From Mesostigma viride (taxonomy: Eukaryota; Streptophyta; Mesostigmatophyceae; Mesostigmatales; Mesostigmataceae): a DNA stretch of 64,000 nucleotides. The stretch's first letter is position 1; each line of letters begins with the position of its first letter. The translations under genes were made by a program, and so were the position numbers. The stretch covers positions 1-64,000 of the forward strand of contig RPFO01001543.1 in NCBI GenBank assembly GCA_009746045.1, read 5' to 3'. Shown piece by piece: positions 1 through 11,400 of the stretch. The notes beneath the pieces are model-generated. The model searched no databases. It saw nothing but the letters and a program-made list of their open reading frames with translations, and had not been told where the DNA came from.

Positions 1-833
1 AAAGAGATTCGAGCCGTTTTTTTCCTCGACGCCTCGGCCGTCTAACACGTTCCAGGTCAGTAATCTCGCTAAAAATTGGCACGGAAATGGCGTGGGAAGT
101 AAGGCCGACCGAAAATTTGAAACCAAAAAACCCCTTCATGAAAAAGTGTTTCGAACTCAAAATTTTCGTTCAGGTCTGAACACTCAAAATTTTCCGTTCA
201 GTCTGAACAACTTAGTAAAATGTAGTAGGATGTTTTGGGAGAGAGATTCCTTCCCGTTAGTAAAAGTTAATAATCAGCCGTAATGCCCACGGCATTTTCG
301 CGCATTTTGCTGAATTAGTTTCTGTTCAAACACATCCAGACTCGATCTTACCGAGGGTGGAACGCGTTCAGCCGGCGGTTACGGACGTAACCCTCGCGGC
401 TCCGCAGGATTTCAGGATGGCCTTCGATTCGGGGGGTGCATCAGGCCGTACGGTAACGGCGCGCCCGGCGGTGTCAGGATGTTTCGGGGTTCTCCCTTGC
501 GCAACAAACGATCGTAGTTAAGTAAGTTGACAAGTTGGGGGCCCCTTCGGGGGCCCCGGACTTTTTGGCGGCCTGAAGCGGGCGATTGCGCGTACAACCG
601 CGGGGTGCGTCATCGGGAAACGCCGGCGCCACGCGGGGCGCGCCAGCGCGAAGGGGCAGTGGCCGAGGGCGCCGAGGCCGCGGGGCCTACGGAAGCCCAT
701 AAATTTCGGCTTCGTACGGCCCGTCCGCAGGCGGAGCCCCCTGCTTTTCCCCAGCGTCGAGCCGTTTCCTGGTACGGCTCCCCGTCTTAAACACGTTCAA
801 ATGGGCAAGTCATCTCGCTAAAGGTCCACTGCG
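1..833 (+). repeat. Isolated diverged copy of the ~715-bp satellite unit
   Basis: This stretch contains, in the same order, the landmarks of the large array at 5018-18599: the paired GTTCAG/CTGAAC motifs, the GC hairpin near 537-557, the T5 run and the GC-rich half. It differs from the array mainly by single-base insertions, many in homopolymers, so no frame is kept. It lies about 4.2 kb outside the array. It is either an old dispersed copy or poorly polished sequence near the window edge. Confidence 0.85.
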
Positions 834-1734
834 GGGACGAAATAATTATGTACAATGCAAATTCCGGGCTTAATGGCGGTGCAGAGAAACTGATTGGTGT
901 AAGGGCATCGATGCTGGATTTCGTTCAAATATTGTAGTCATTTTTTATAGTTTTTATGGCTGGAGAGTGGTCATCCAGCAACTCTGGGTGTAGTTCCCTG
1001 GGCATGTTTCCCTACCCTTTTGGGAATGCCCTTGGGGCCAGGCCAGGTCAGAATATGCGCCTGGCGGCCAAGCCGCTGGGGGCCTCCAGAACCAAAGTCC
1101 TATAATGAGGTGCTTTGGTCCCGTATGGACACTAAAAACTGTTTTAGTTAGTTTGTGGACATTAACCATCAAGGTGCAACTGGCTTCCTATTGTGAGGCG
1201 CCGAGTTTGGACACGATTTGAGGGCCTAAAGCTAAATGGTTGTGCTGACACAGCTAGCCCGAACACACGTAGCATAGGTGTCACACTTATGTTAGTGTTC
1301 AAGTTGGGGCATGATGCAGACAATGTTTGTTCCAACTCTGATTTATTATATGGAGTTGTCTTGAGCACTTCATAATGAGATTAGCACAGCTCATTTTAAG
1401 ACACACCAACCGGCATCTTTATCAAGACAATCCCATCCAATTCCCCAACTTCCACCATGGAATGCCATCATGTTACATGTGCACGATCGCTCATGCCACC
1501 CCACTTCAAAAATCACCTTAAGAAAGAAAGTTTTGTATTCGCTAACTTCTTTACAACCACCACCAGTATGGGGCAACCACAGGCCCTCACTGTGACCACT
1601 GTGACCACCGCAAGGGCACGCCATCACATGCAGCCATAAATGTATCTAACGAGGCAAGGCCAGCTGGTATCCAGGCGGCATGTTGCCACCACACACGTCT
1701 CGGTTACGGCGCGGTCACCCATCTTCATGTCCCT
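834..1734. other. Stretch without recognised gene
   Basis: About 900 bases of unique-looking sequence. The only open frames are short (under 90 codons) and none resembles a family I know. No repeat or RNA gene was seen. Confidence 0.6.
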
Positions 1735-2154
1735 GCAAATATGCACCCCATAACAACGTGTGACAACCCACAAGACCCCACGGTGCCCTTTTGCGGGATC
1801 GCAGGGCATGGCAGGGCATGTGCGTGTGTACCACCCCTACCTGCCTGCCCAACGCCCCTCCCCATGCCCCAAGTTTCATGGCTCGTGCCCCAGGTCCCCT
1901 GCCCCGTCCCACCTGCCCACTGTGCCCCTGCTTGTGACTGGCCTCTGACCACATCACGTGCACGTGGCTGAGGGCCTGCCCATGCCCTAGTCCCCACGAC
2001 CTGTGACTCATAGCTTCAGAAAGGCTCCCCCTGCCCCCCGCCTGGACCCTGCCCCCCGCCCCCTCCCCCTTCCCCCTGTCCCCATGCCCTCCTCCCTGTG
2101 GTGCCCCCGCTAGCTGGCTTGCCAATAATCACATCTCGTGCATGTGGCTGCCTT

Positions 2155-2193
<39 letters not shown>

Positions 2194-2648
2194 AATATGC
2201 ACCCCATAACAACGTGTGACAACCCAGGGCAGGGCATGGCAGGGCATGTGCGTATGTACCACCCTACCTGCCTGCCCAACGCCCCACTCCCCATGGCTCG
2301 TGCCCCAGGTCCCTTGCCCCGTCCCACCTGCCCACTGTGCCCCTGCTTGTGACTTGCCTCTGACCACATCACGTGCAGGTGGCTGAGGGCCTGCCCCATG
2401 CCCTAGTCCCCACGACCTGTGACTCATAGCTTCAGAAAGGCTCCCCTGCCCCTGCCGCCTGGACCCTGCCCCCCCGCCCCTGTCCCCACGACCTGTGACT
2501 CATAGCTTCAGAAAGGCTCCCCCTGCCCCTGCCGCCTGGACCCTGCCCCCCGCCCCTCCCCCCCTCCCCCTGTCCCCATGCCCTCCTCCCTGTGGTGCCT
2601 CCGCTGGCTGGCTTGCCAATAATCACATCTCGTGCATGTGGCTGCCTT

Positions 2649-2732
<84 letters not shown>

Positions 2733-2751
2733 CTGGCTGGCTGGCTGGCTG

Positions 2752-2797
<46 letters not shown>

Positions 2798-2900
2798 CTG
2801 GCTGGCTGGCTGGCTGCCTGACCCATGCCACATACCCCACGCCCAAGCCTCGTGCCCCATGTCCCCAAGTTTCATGGCTCGTGCCCTAGGTCCCCTGCCC
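1735..2900. repeat. Compound tandem duplication with GCTG tetranucleotide cores
   Basis: A block starting with AAATATGCACCCCATAACAA at about 1737 recurs at about 2192. A second block (CCCCACGACCTGTGACTCAT) occurs near 1991, 2408 and 2486. A third block (CTTGCCAATAATCACATCTC) occurs near 2118 and 2611. The region is therefore two to three degenerate tandem copies of a unit of roughly 450-490 bp, each ending in a (CTGG)n run. Long open frames rich in Ala-Ser-Gln-Pro or Gly-Trp-Leu-Ala are by-products of the repeat. Confidence 0.85.
2649..2818. repeat. (GCTG)n tetranucleotide microsatellite
   Basis: Almost pure CTGG/GCTG repeat for about 170 bp, broken by a few single-unit changes (GCAGG, GCTGCTGG, GTGG). 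A shorter version of the same run sits at 2155-2191 in the neighbouring block copy. Confidence 0.95.
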
Positions 2901-2904
2901 CGTC

Positions 2905-3500
2905 CCACATGCATGCCAGCCACCCCACACACCCACACACGCATGGCAGCCCCCCCCACACCCACGCATGCATGCCAGCCACCCCCTAAACCCACACACG
3001 CGTGCCAGCCACCCCCACACCCAGGGACGCATGCCAGCCCGCCCCGCCCCACATGCATGCATGGCAGCTCCCCCACACACCCTCGCATGCATGGCAGCCA
3101 CCCCCAGAAACCCACGCATGCATTCCAGCCACCCCCCACATGCACGCATGCATTCCAGCCACCCCCACACCCATGCACGCATGCCAGCCATCCCCCACAT
3201 GCACGCATGCATGCCAGCCACCCCCCAAACCCAAGCATGCATGCCAGCCACCCCACACACCCACACACGCATGGCAGCCCCCCCCACACCCACGCATGCA
3301 TGCCAGCCATCCCCCACATGCACGCATGCATGCCAGCCACCCCCCAAACCCAAGCATGCATGCCAGCCACCCCACACACCCACACACGCATGGCAGCCCC
3401 CCCCCCACCCACGCATGCATGCCAGCCACCCCCTAAACCCACACGCGTGCCAGCCACCCCCACACCCACGCACGCATGGCAGCCCCCCTACAAACCCACT
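2905..3500. repeat. Minisatellite built on ACGCATGCATGCCAGCC
   Basis: About 25 imperfect copies of a 20-24 bp unit, with cores ACGCATGCATGCCAGCCACC and ACACACGCATGGCAGCC. Higher-order repeats of about 110 bp are visible: the stretch at 3195-3300 recurs at 3310-3420. All six frames are open for long spans because of composition. I see no coding signal. Confidence 0.9.
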
Positions 3501-3543
3501 TATTCATTCCAGCCACCCCGTCACCAACGTACGCATGCCGTCC

Positions 3544-3985
3544 GTACAAGCCAAAGCCTGGGAGTGGCAGCCCATATCAAATGACATTCAATTGGCCTGA
3601 AACATGGTAGGCACACTGCAACACACTCCCAAAAACTACCTTTCAAGTTTCAGGTCAATCCGATGTCATTTGATCGGTGGGCTGCACCACACCCACTTGG
3701 TTATTACCGGGTAGCAACTATGTTGGGGTGTGTTGTACAAACCAAAGCCTGGGAGTGGCAGCCCATATCAAATGACATTCAATTGGGCTGAAACTTGGTA
3801 TGCACACTGCAACACACTCCCTAGAACTACCTTCCAAGTTTCAGGCCAATCCGATGCCATTTGATGGGTGGGCTGCACCACACCCACTTTGTTACGTTAT
3901 CAGCGAGCCCCTAATAATGTTGGGGTACGTGGTGTCAAAGTTTGAGGTCGATCCGATGTCATTTGATGGGTGGGCTGCAATAACA
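3544..3985 (+). repeat. 191-bp tandem repeat, two full copies and a third partial
   Basis: GTACAAGCCAAAGCCTGGGA begins at 3544 and its near copy begins at 3735, a period of 191. A third, truncated copy starts around 3930 and ends near 3980. Each copy contains a CAATCCGATG(T/C)CATTTGAT segment and a GGTGGGCTGCACCACACCCA segment. Confidence 0.85.
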
Positions 3986-5017
3986 CACAGCAACCATGCC
4001 CAGTACATCACGTTTACAAAAACATATGGTCATACCAGAGTAACGCCACAAGGAACTCACAGTCAAATAAACGTTGTCGCAGAAGCCGTCGGGTGGCGAC
4101 AGGACCAACCAATTCAGCACATCCCGTACGTAGGCCTGCTGCAACGAGACATCGCCCTGGTAAAGCCCGGCTTGCTCGACGTAATGATACGATTCTGGCC
4201 GCGGGTCCACACTGACAACCGTGCTCGCCTTCACGTCTCAGAAGGCACACGAACACAAATTCACACGTCGTATTCCCAACAACGTCAACGCCATCGACCT
4301 GCAACACCTACGCGCTAAGCAATATCCTGACTCGCTAAAGTGGTCAATGCAGAATGCAGAAATAAGGAAGAATCGAAACCTTTCCGTTGCCACTTACCTG
4401 CCCAACAAAGTATATTGATATCAGGTATAACGTCCACCTCCTCATTCTGAAAGCGGCGTTGACCATCGATTACCTACGGCTAATGACAATCCTATCACAA
4501 CAGCACAACTAGTGCGAGCCTGTCCAGTGTTTCCCGGCGTGAGCAATGTACATGGTTTCCTTACGTCCCTCAACAATGCCGGGCATTCTGACGATGCCAA
4601 CTATATTGCATCCATCGCCACGCACTCCCAAAACACCGCGCCCCAAATTCGCTGTTTCACAACACTCCAAAATTTTCCCACTGTCAACTGTCCTGTCACT
4701 GTCATACTGCCACGCGTCCCGTTCAGTCTCAACTCGTTTCGTAGCTCGACAATAAAATTTTTCAAGCGTTGTAGTAGTAGTACCTAGTAGTTGTGTCCCA
4801 CGCCGCACAATAGAGCCACACAGCTGTGGAAAATACAAGCCAGTTTACTTGCATTCCTCACGGTGACCTTACGCGCGTCACTTGGCTCCCCTGGTCACAT
4901 AATGCTCCTTTTTAAACCTTTCACCTATCACACTACCCTCAGTACCTCTTAACCTAACGATATTCCTATTAGTCTAAATCGGTCTAAAATCGGATCTCGG
5001 TTCAGTAAACTACTAGG
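3986..5017. other. Stretch without recognised gene, left flank of the satellite array
   Basis: About 1 kb with only short open frames (longest about 110 codons, none recognised). The satellite array begins near 5018 with a unit already part-way through. Confidence 0.55.
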
Positions 5018-5441
5018 AAGTAGGCCGAACCGAAAATTTAACAAAAACTCCGTTCAGAAAAGTGTTCGAACTAAATTTTCATTCAGTCTGAACACTCGAA
5101 ATTTTCCGTTCCGTCTGAACCCTTAGTAAATCAAGTAGGATGTTTTGTAGATTTAGATTCGGCAAACAACATCCCCCCAGCCGTATATGCCCCCCGGCAT
5201 TTCTCGCGCATTTTGCTGAATTCGGCTTCCGTTCAGAACACCTCAGACTCGATCTTACGCGGGTGTGACGGTGTTCAGGCGAGCGGTTACGGGCCGTAAC
5301 TCGCGGCTCCGCAGGATTTCAGGCATGGCCCTCGGTCGTGGGGGTGCGATCAGGCCGTACGGTACGGCGCCCGCGGCGATGTCAGGTTGTTCGGGGTTCT
5401 CCTTGCGCAACACGATCGTAGTTAAGTAGTTGACAAGTTGG

Positions 5442-5467
5442 GGGCCCCTTCGGGGCCCAGACTTTTT
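5442..5467 (+). other. Conserved GC hairpin plus T5 in each satellite unit (example copy)
   Basis: GGGCCCC, a three-base loop, then GGGGCCC form a 7-bp GC-only stem, followed four bases later by TTTTT. In type B units the loop is TGC instead of TTC and the stem is unchanged. The layout resembles an intrinsic terminator or a Pol III stop, but no promoter is proven. Confidence 0.6.
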
Positions 5468-8400
5468 GGCGCCTGAGCGGGCGATTGGCGCGTACACCCG
5501 CGGGGTGCGTCCTCGGGAACGCCGGCGCCACGCGGGGCGCGCAGTGCGAAGGGGCAGTGGCCGAGGGCGCCGAGGCGGGGGGGCCAGCGGGAGCCCGAAA
5601 AATTTCGGTTTCGTACGGCCGTTTTTAAGCGGAGCCCCCTGCTTTCCACAGTTTCGAGCCGTTTTTTTCCATGCTCCCCGTCTGAACACGTTCAGGTCAG
5701 TCATCTCGCAAAAATTGGCACTGAAATTGCGTGGGAAGTAGGCCGAACCGAAAATTAACCGCAAAAACCGTTCAAATAGGGTTCGAACTAAATTTTCGCA
5801 CATTCCCGTTCATCTTAACAGTCGAAATTTCCCGTTCAGTCTGAACCTTAGTATGTAGTAGGATGTTTGGAGAGAGATCCTTCGTAGTAACAACTTAATC
5901 AGCCGTATATGCCCCCGGCATTTCTCGCGCATTTTGCTGAATTCAGTTTCTGTTCAGAAACATCAGACTCGATCTTAGGAGGGTGTGACGGCGTTCAGGC
6001 CGGCGGTTACGGGCCGTAACTCGCGGCTCCGCAGGATTTCAGGATTTGCCTCGATCGTGGGGGTGCGATCAGGCCGTACGGTACGGCGCCCGCGGCGGTG
6101 TCAGGATGTTCGGGGTTCTCCCTTGCGCAACACGATCGTAGTTAAGTAGTTGACAAGTTGGGGGCCCCTTCGGGGCCCAGACTTTTTGGCGCCTGAGCGG
6201 GCGATTGGCGCGTACACCCGCGGGGTGCGTCCTCGGGAACGCCGGCGCCACGCGGGGTGCGCAGTGCGAAGGGGCAGTGGCCAAGGGCGCCGAGGCGGGG
6301 GGGCCAGCGGGAGCCCAAAAATTTCGGCTTCGTACGGCCGTTTTTTAGGCGGAGCCTCCTGCTTTTCACAGTTTCGAGCCGTTTTTTTCCACGCTCGCCG
6401 TCTGAACACGTTCAGGTCAGTAATCTCGCTAAAATTGGCACGGAAATGGCGTGGGAAGTAGGCCGAACCGAAAATTGAACCAAAAACCGTTCAGAAAAGT
6501 GTTCGAACTCAATTTTCGTTCAGTCTGAACACTCAAAATTTCCCGTTCAGTCTGAACCCTTAGTATTTGTAGTAGGATGTTTGGAGAGAGATCCTTCCCG
6601 TAGTAACAAGTTAATCAGCCGTATATGCCCACGGCATTTCTCGCGCATTTTGCTGAATTCAGTTTCTGTTCAGAACACATCAGACTCGATCTTACGAGGG
6701 TGTGACGGCGTTCAGGCCGGCGGTTACGGGACGTAACTCGCGGCTCCGCAGGATTTCAGGATGGCCTTCGATCGTGGGGGTGCGATCAGGCCGTACGGTA
6801 CGGCGCCCGCGGCGGTGTCAGGATGTTCGGGTTCTCCCTTGCGCAACACGATCGTAGTTAAGTAGTTGACAAGTTGGGGGCCCCTTCGGGGCCCAGACTT
6901 TTTGGCGCCTGAGCGGGCGATTGGCGCGTACACCCGCGGGGTGCGTCCTCGGGAACGCCGGCGCCACGCGGGGTGCGCAGTGCGAAGGGGCAGTGGCCAA
7001 GGGCGCCGAGGCGGGGGGGCCAGCGGGAGCCCAAAAATTTCGGCTTCGTACGGCCGTTTTTTAGGCGGAGCCTCCTGCTTTTCACAGTTTCGAGCCGTTT
7101 TTTTCCCACGCTCGCCGTCTGAACACGTTCAGGTCAGTAATCTCGCTAAAATTGGCACGGAAATGGCGTGGGAAGTAGGCCGAACCGAAAATTGAACCAA
7201 AAACCCGTTCAGAAAAGTGTTCGAACTCAATTTTCGTTCAGTCTGAACACTCAAATTTCCCGTTCAGTCTGAACCCTTAGTATTTGTAGTAGGATGTTTG
7301 GATAGAGATCCTTCGTATAAACTATTTTACCCTGCCGTATATGCCCCCCGGCATTTCTCGCGCATTTTGCTGAATTCAGCTTCTGTTCAGAACTCCTGAG
7401 ACTCGATCTTAGGAGGGTGTGACGGCGTTCAGGCCGGCGGTTACGGGCTGTACTCGCGGCTCCGCAGGATTTCAGGATTTGCCCTCGTTCGTGGGGTGCG
7501 ATCAGGCCGTACGGTACGGCGCCCGCGGCGATGTCAGGATGTTCGGGGTTCTCCTTGCGCAACACGATCGTAGTTAAGTAGTTGACAAGTTGGGGGCCCC
7601 TTCGGGGCCCAGACTTTTTGGCGCCTGAGCGGGCGATTGGCGCGTACACCCGCGGGGTGCGTCCTCGGGAACGCCGGCGCCACGCGGGGTGCGCAGTGCG
7701 AAGGGGCAGTGGCCAAGGGCGCCGAGGCGGGGGGGCCAGCGGGAGCCCAAAAATTTCGGCTTCGTACGGCCGTTTTTTAGGCGGAGCCTCCTGCTTTTCA
7801 CAGTTTCGAGCCGTTTTTTTCCCACGCTCGCCGTCTGAACACGTTCAGGTCAGTAATCTCGCTAAAATTGGCACGGAAATGCGTGGGAAGTAGGCCGAAC
7901 CGAAAATTGAACCAAAAACCGTTCAGAAAAGTGTTCGAACTCAATTTTCGTTCAGTCTGAACACTCAAATTTCCCGTTCAGTCTGAACCCTTAGTATTTG
8001 TAGTAGGATGTTTGGAGAGAGATCCTTCGTAGTAACAAGTTATCAGCCGTATATGCCCCCGGCATTTCTCGCGCATTTTGCTGAATTCAGTTCTGTTCAG
8101 AAACATCAGACTCGATCTTAGGAGGGTGTGACGGCGTTCAGGCCGGCGGTTACGGGACGTAACTCGCGGCTCCGCAGGATTTCAGGATGCCCTCGATCGT
8201 GGGGTGCGATCAGGCCGTACGGTACGGCGCCCGCGGCGATGTCAGGATGTTCGGGTTCTCCCTTGCGCAACACGATCGTAGTTAAGTAGTTGACAAGTTG
8301 GGGGCCCCTTCGGGGCCCAGACTTTTTGGCGCCTGAGCGGGCGATTGGCGCGTACACCCGCGGGGTGCGTCCTCGGGAACGCCGGCGCCACGCGGGGTGC

Positions 8401-11400
8401 GCAGTGCGAAGGGGCAGTGGCCAGGGCGCCGAGGCGGGGGGGCCAGCGGGAGCCCAAAAATTTCGGCTTCGTACGGCCGTTTTTAGGCGGAGCCCCTGCT
8501 TTTCACAGTTTCGAGCCGTTTTTTTCCACGCTCCCGTCTGAACACGTTCAGGTCAGTATCTCGCTAAAATTGGCACGAAATTGCGTGGGAAGTAGGCCGA
8601 ACCGAAAATTTAACCAAAACCGTTCAAAAGTGTTCGAACTCAATTTTCGTTCAGTCTGAACACTCGAAATTTCCCGTTCAGTCTGAACCCTTAGTATTTG
8701 TAGTATGTTTGGAGAGAGATCTTCGTGTAACAAGTCTTCAGCCGTATATGCCCCCGGCATTTCTCGCGCATTTTGCTGAATTCAGCTTCTGTTCAGAATA
8801 TAGACTCGATCTTAGGAGGGTGTGACGGCGTTCAGGCGGCGGTTACGGGCCGTTACTCGCGGCTCCGCAGGATTTCAGGATTTGCCCTCGTCGTGGGGGT
8901 GCGATCAGGCCGTACGGTACGGCGCCCGCGGCGATGTCAGGATGTTCGGGTTCTCCCTTGCGCAACACGATCGTAGTTAAGTAGTTGACAAGTTGGGGGC
9001 CCCTGCGGGGCCCAGACTTTTTGGCGCCTGAGCGGGCGATTGGCGCGTACACCCGCGGGATGCGTCCTCGGGAACGCCGGCGCCACGCGGGGTGCGCAGT
9101 GCGAAGGGGCAGTGGCCGAGGGCGCCGAGGCGGGGGGGCCAGCGGGAGCCCAAAAATTTCGGTTCCGTACGGCCGTTTTTGGGGCTGAGCCCCCTGCTTT
9201 TCACAGTTTCTAGCCGTTTTTTGCCACGCTCCCCGTCTGAACACGTTCAGTTGTGTCATCCCGCTAAAATTGGCACGAAAATTGCGTGGGAAGTAGGCCG
9301 AACCGAAAATTTAACCGACAAACCGTTCAAAATAGGGTTCGAACTAAATTTTCCGCACACTTCTCGTTCAGTCTGAACAGTCGAAATTTCCCGTTCAGTC
9401 TGAACCCTTAGTATTTCTAGTATTTTGTTTGGAGAGAGATCCTTCGTGTATAAACTCTTCCTCCCAGCCGTATATGCCCCCCGGCATTTCTTGCGCATTT
9501 TGCTGAATTCAGCTTCTGTTCAGAATAGGTAAGACTCGATCTTAGGAGGGTGTGACGGCGTTCAGACTAGCGGTTACGGGCCGTTACTCGCGGCTCCGCA
9601 GGATTTCAGGATTTGCCCTCGTTCGTGGGGGTGCGATCAGGCCGTACGGTACGGCGCCCGCGGCGATGTCAGGATGTTCGGGTTTCTCCCTTGCGCAACA
9701 CGATCGTAGTTAAGTAGTTGACAAGTTGGGGGCCCCTTCGGGGCCCAGACTTTTTGGCGCCTGAGCGGGCGATTGGCGCGTACACCCGCGGGGTGCGTCC
9801 TCGGGAACGCCGGCGCCACGCGGGGTGCGCAGTGCGAAGGGGCAGTGGCCGAGGGCGCCGAGGCGGGGGGGCCAGCGGGAGCCCAAAAATTTCGGTTCGT
9901 ACGGCCGTTTTTGGCGAGCCCCTGCTTTTCACAGTTTCGAGCCGTTTTTTTCCACGCTCCCGTCTGAACACGTTCAGGTCAGTATCTCGCTAAAATTGGC
10001 ACGAAATTGCGTGGGAAGTAGGCCGAACCGAAAATTGAACCAAAACCGTTCAGAAAAGTGTTCGAACTCAATTTTCGTTCAGTCTGAACACTCAAAATTT
10101 CCCGTTCAGTCTGAACCTTAGTATGTAGTAGGATGTTTGGAGAGAGATCCTTCGTAGTAACAAGTTTCAGCCGTATATGCCCCCGGCATTTCTCGCGCAT
10201 TTTGCTGAATTCAGTTTCTGTTCAGAACACATCAGACTCGATCTTAGGAGGGTGTGACGGCGTTCAGGCCGGCGGTTACGGGCCGTAACTCGCGGCTCCG
10301 CAGGATTTCAGGATGCCTCGTCGTGGGGGTGCGATCAGGCCGTACGGTACGGCGCCCGCGGCGATGTCAGGATGTTCGGGTTCTCCCTTGCGCAACACGA
10401 TCGTAGTTAAGTAGTTGACAAGTTGGGGGCCCCTTCGGGGCCCAGACTTTTTGGCGCCTGAGCGGGCGATTGGCGCGTACACCCGCGGGGTGCGTCCTCG
10501 GGAACGCCGGCGCCACGCGGGGTGCGCAGTGCGAAGGGGCAGTGGCCAGGGCGCCGAGGCGGGGGGGCCAGCGGGAGCCCAAAAATTTCGGTTCGTACGG
10601 CCGTTTTTTAGGCGGAGCCCCTGCTTTTCACAGTTTCGAGCCGTTTTTTTCCACGCTCCCGTCTGAACACGTTCAGGTCAGTAATCTCGCTAAAATTGGC
10701 ACGAAATTGCGTGGGAAGTAGGCCGAACCGAAAATTGAACCAAAAACCCGTTCAGAAAAGTGTTCGAACTCAATTTTCGTTCAGTCTGAACACTCAAATT
10801 TCCCGTTCAGTCTGAACCCTTAGTATTTGTAGTAGGATGTTTGGATAGAGATCTTCGTATAAACTCTTTCCCTGCCGTATATGCCCCCCGGCATTTCTCG
10901 CGCATTTTGCTGAATTCAGCTTCTGTTCAGAACTCCTGAGACTCGATCTTAGGAGGGTGTGACGGCGTTCAGGCCGGCGGTTACGGGCCGTAACTCGCGG
11001 CTCCGCAGGATTTCAGGATTTGCCCTCGCGTGGGGTGCGATCAGGCCGTACGGTACGGCGCCCGCGGCGATGTCAGGATGTTCGGGTTCTCCCTTGCGCA
11101 ACACGATCGTAGTTAAGTAGTTGACAAGTTGGGGGCCCCTTCGGGGCCCAGACTTTTTGGCGCCTGAGCGGGCGATTGGCGCGTACACCCGCGGGGTGCG
11201 TCCTCGGGAACGCCGGCGCCACGCGGGGTGCGCAGTGCGAAGGGGCAGTGGCCAAGGGCGCCGAGGCGGGGGGGCCAGCGGGAGCCCAAAAATTTCGGCT
11301 TCGTACGGCCGTTTTTTAGGCGGAGCCCCTGCTTTTCACAGTTTCGAGCCGTTTTTTTCCACGCTCGCCGTCTGAACACGTTCAGGTCAGTAATCTCGCT

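Noticed and set aside
2432-3600. Proteins of 195-345 residues rich in Ala-Ser-Gln-Pro or Cys-Val-Gly
   Set aside because: Encoded entirely by tetranucleotide and minisatellite repeats, on both strands.
5442-5467. Bacterial intrinsic terminator
   Set aside because: The layout fits, but the surroundings are clearly eukaryotic and the module is part of a satellite unit.
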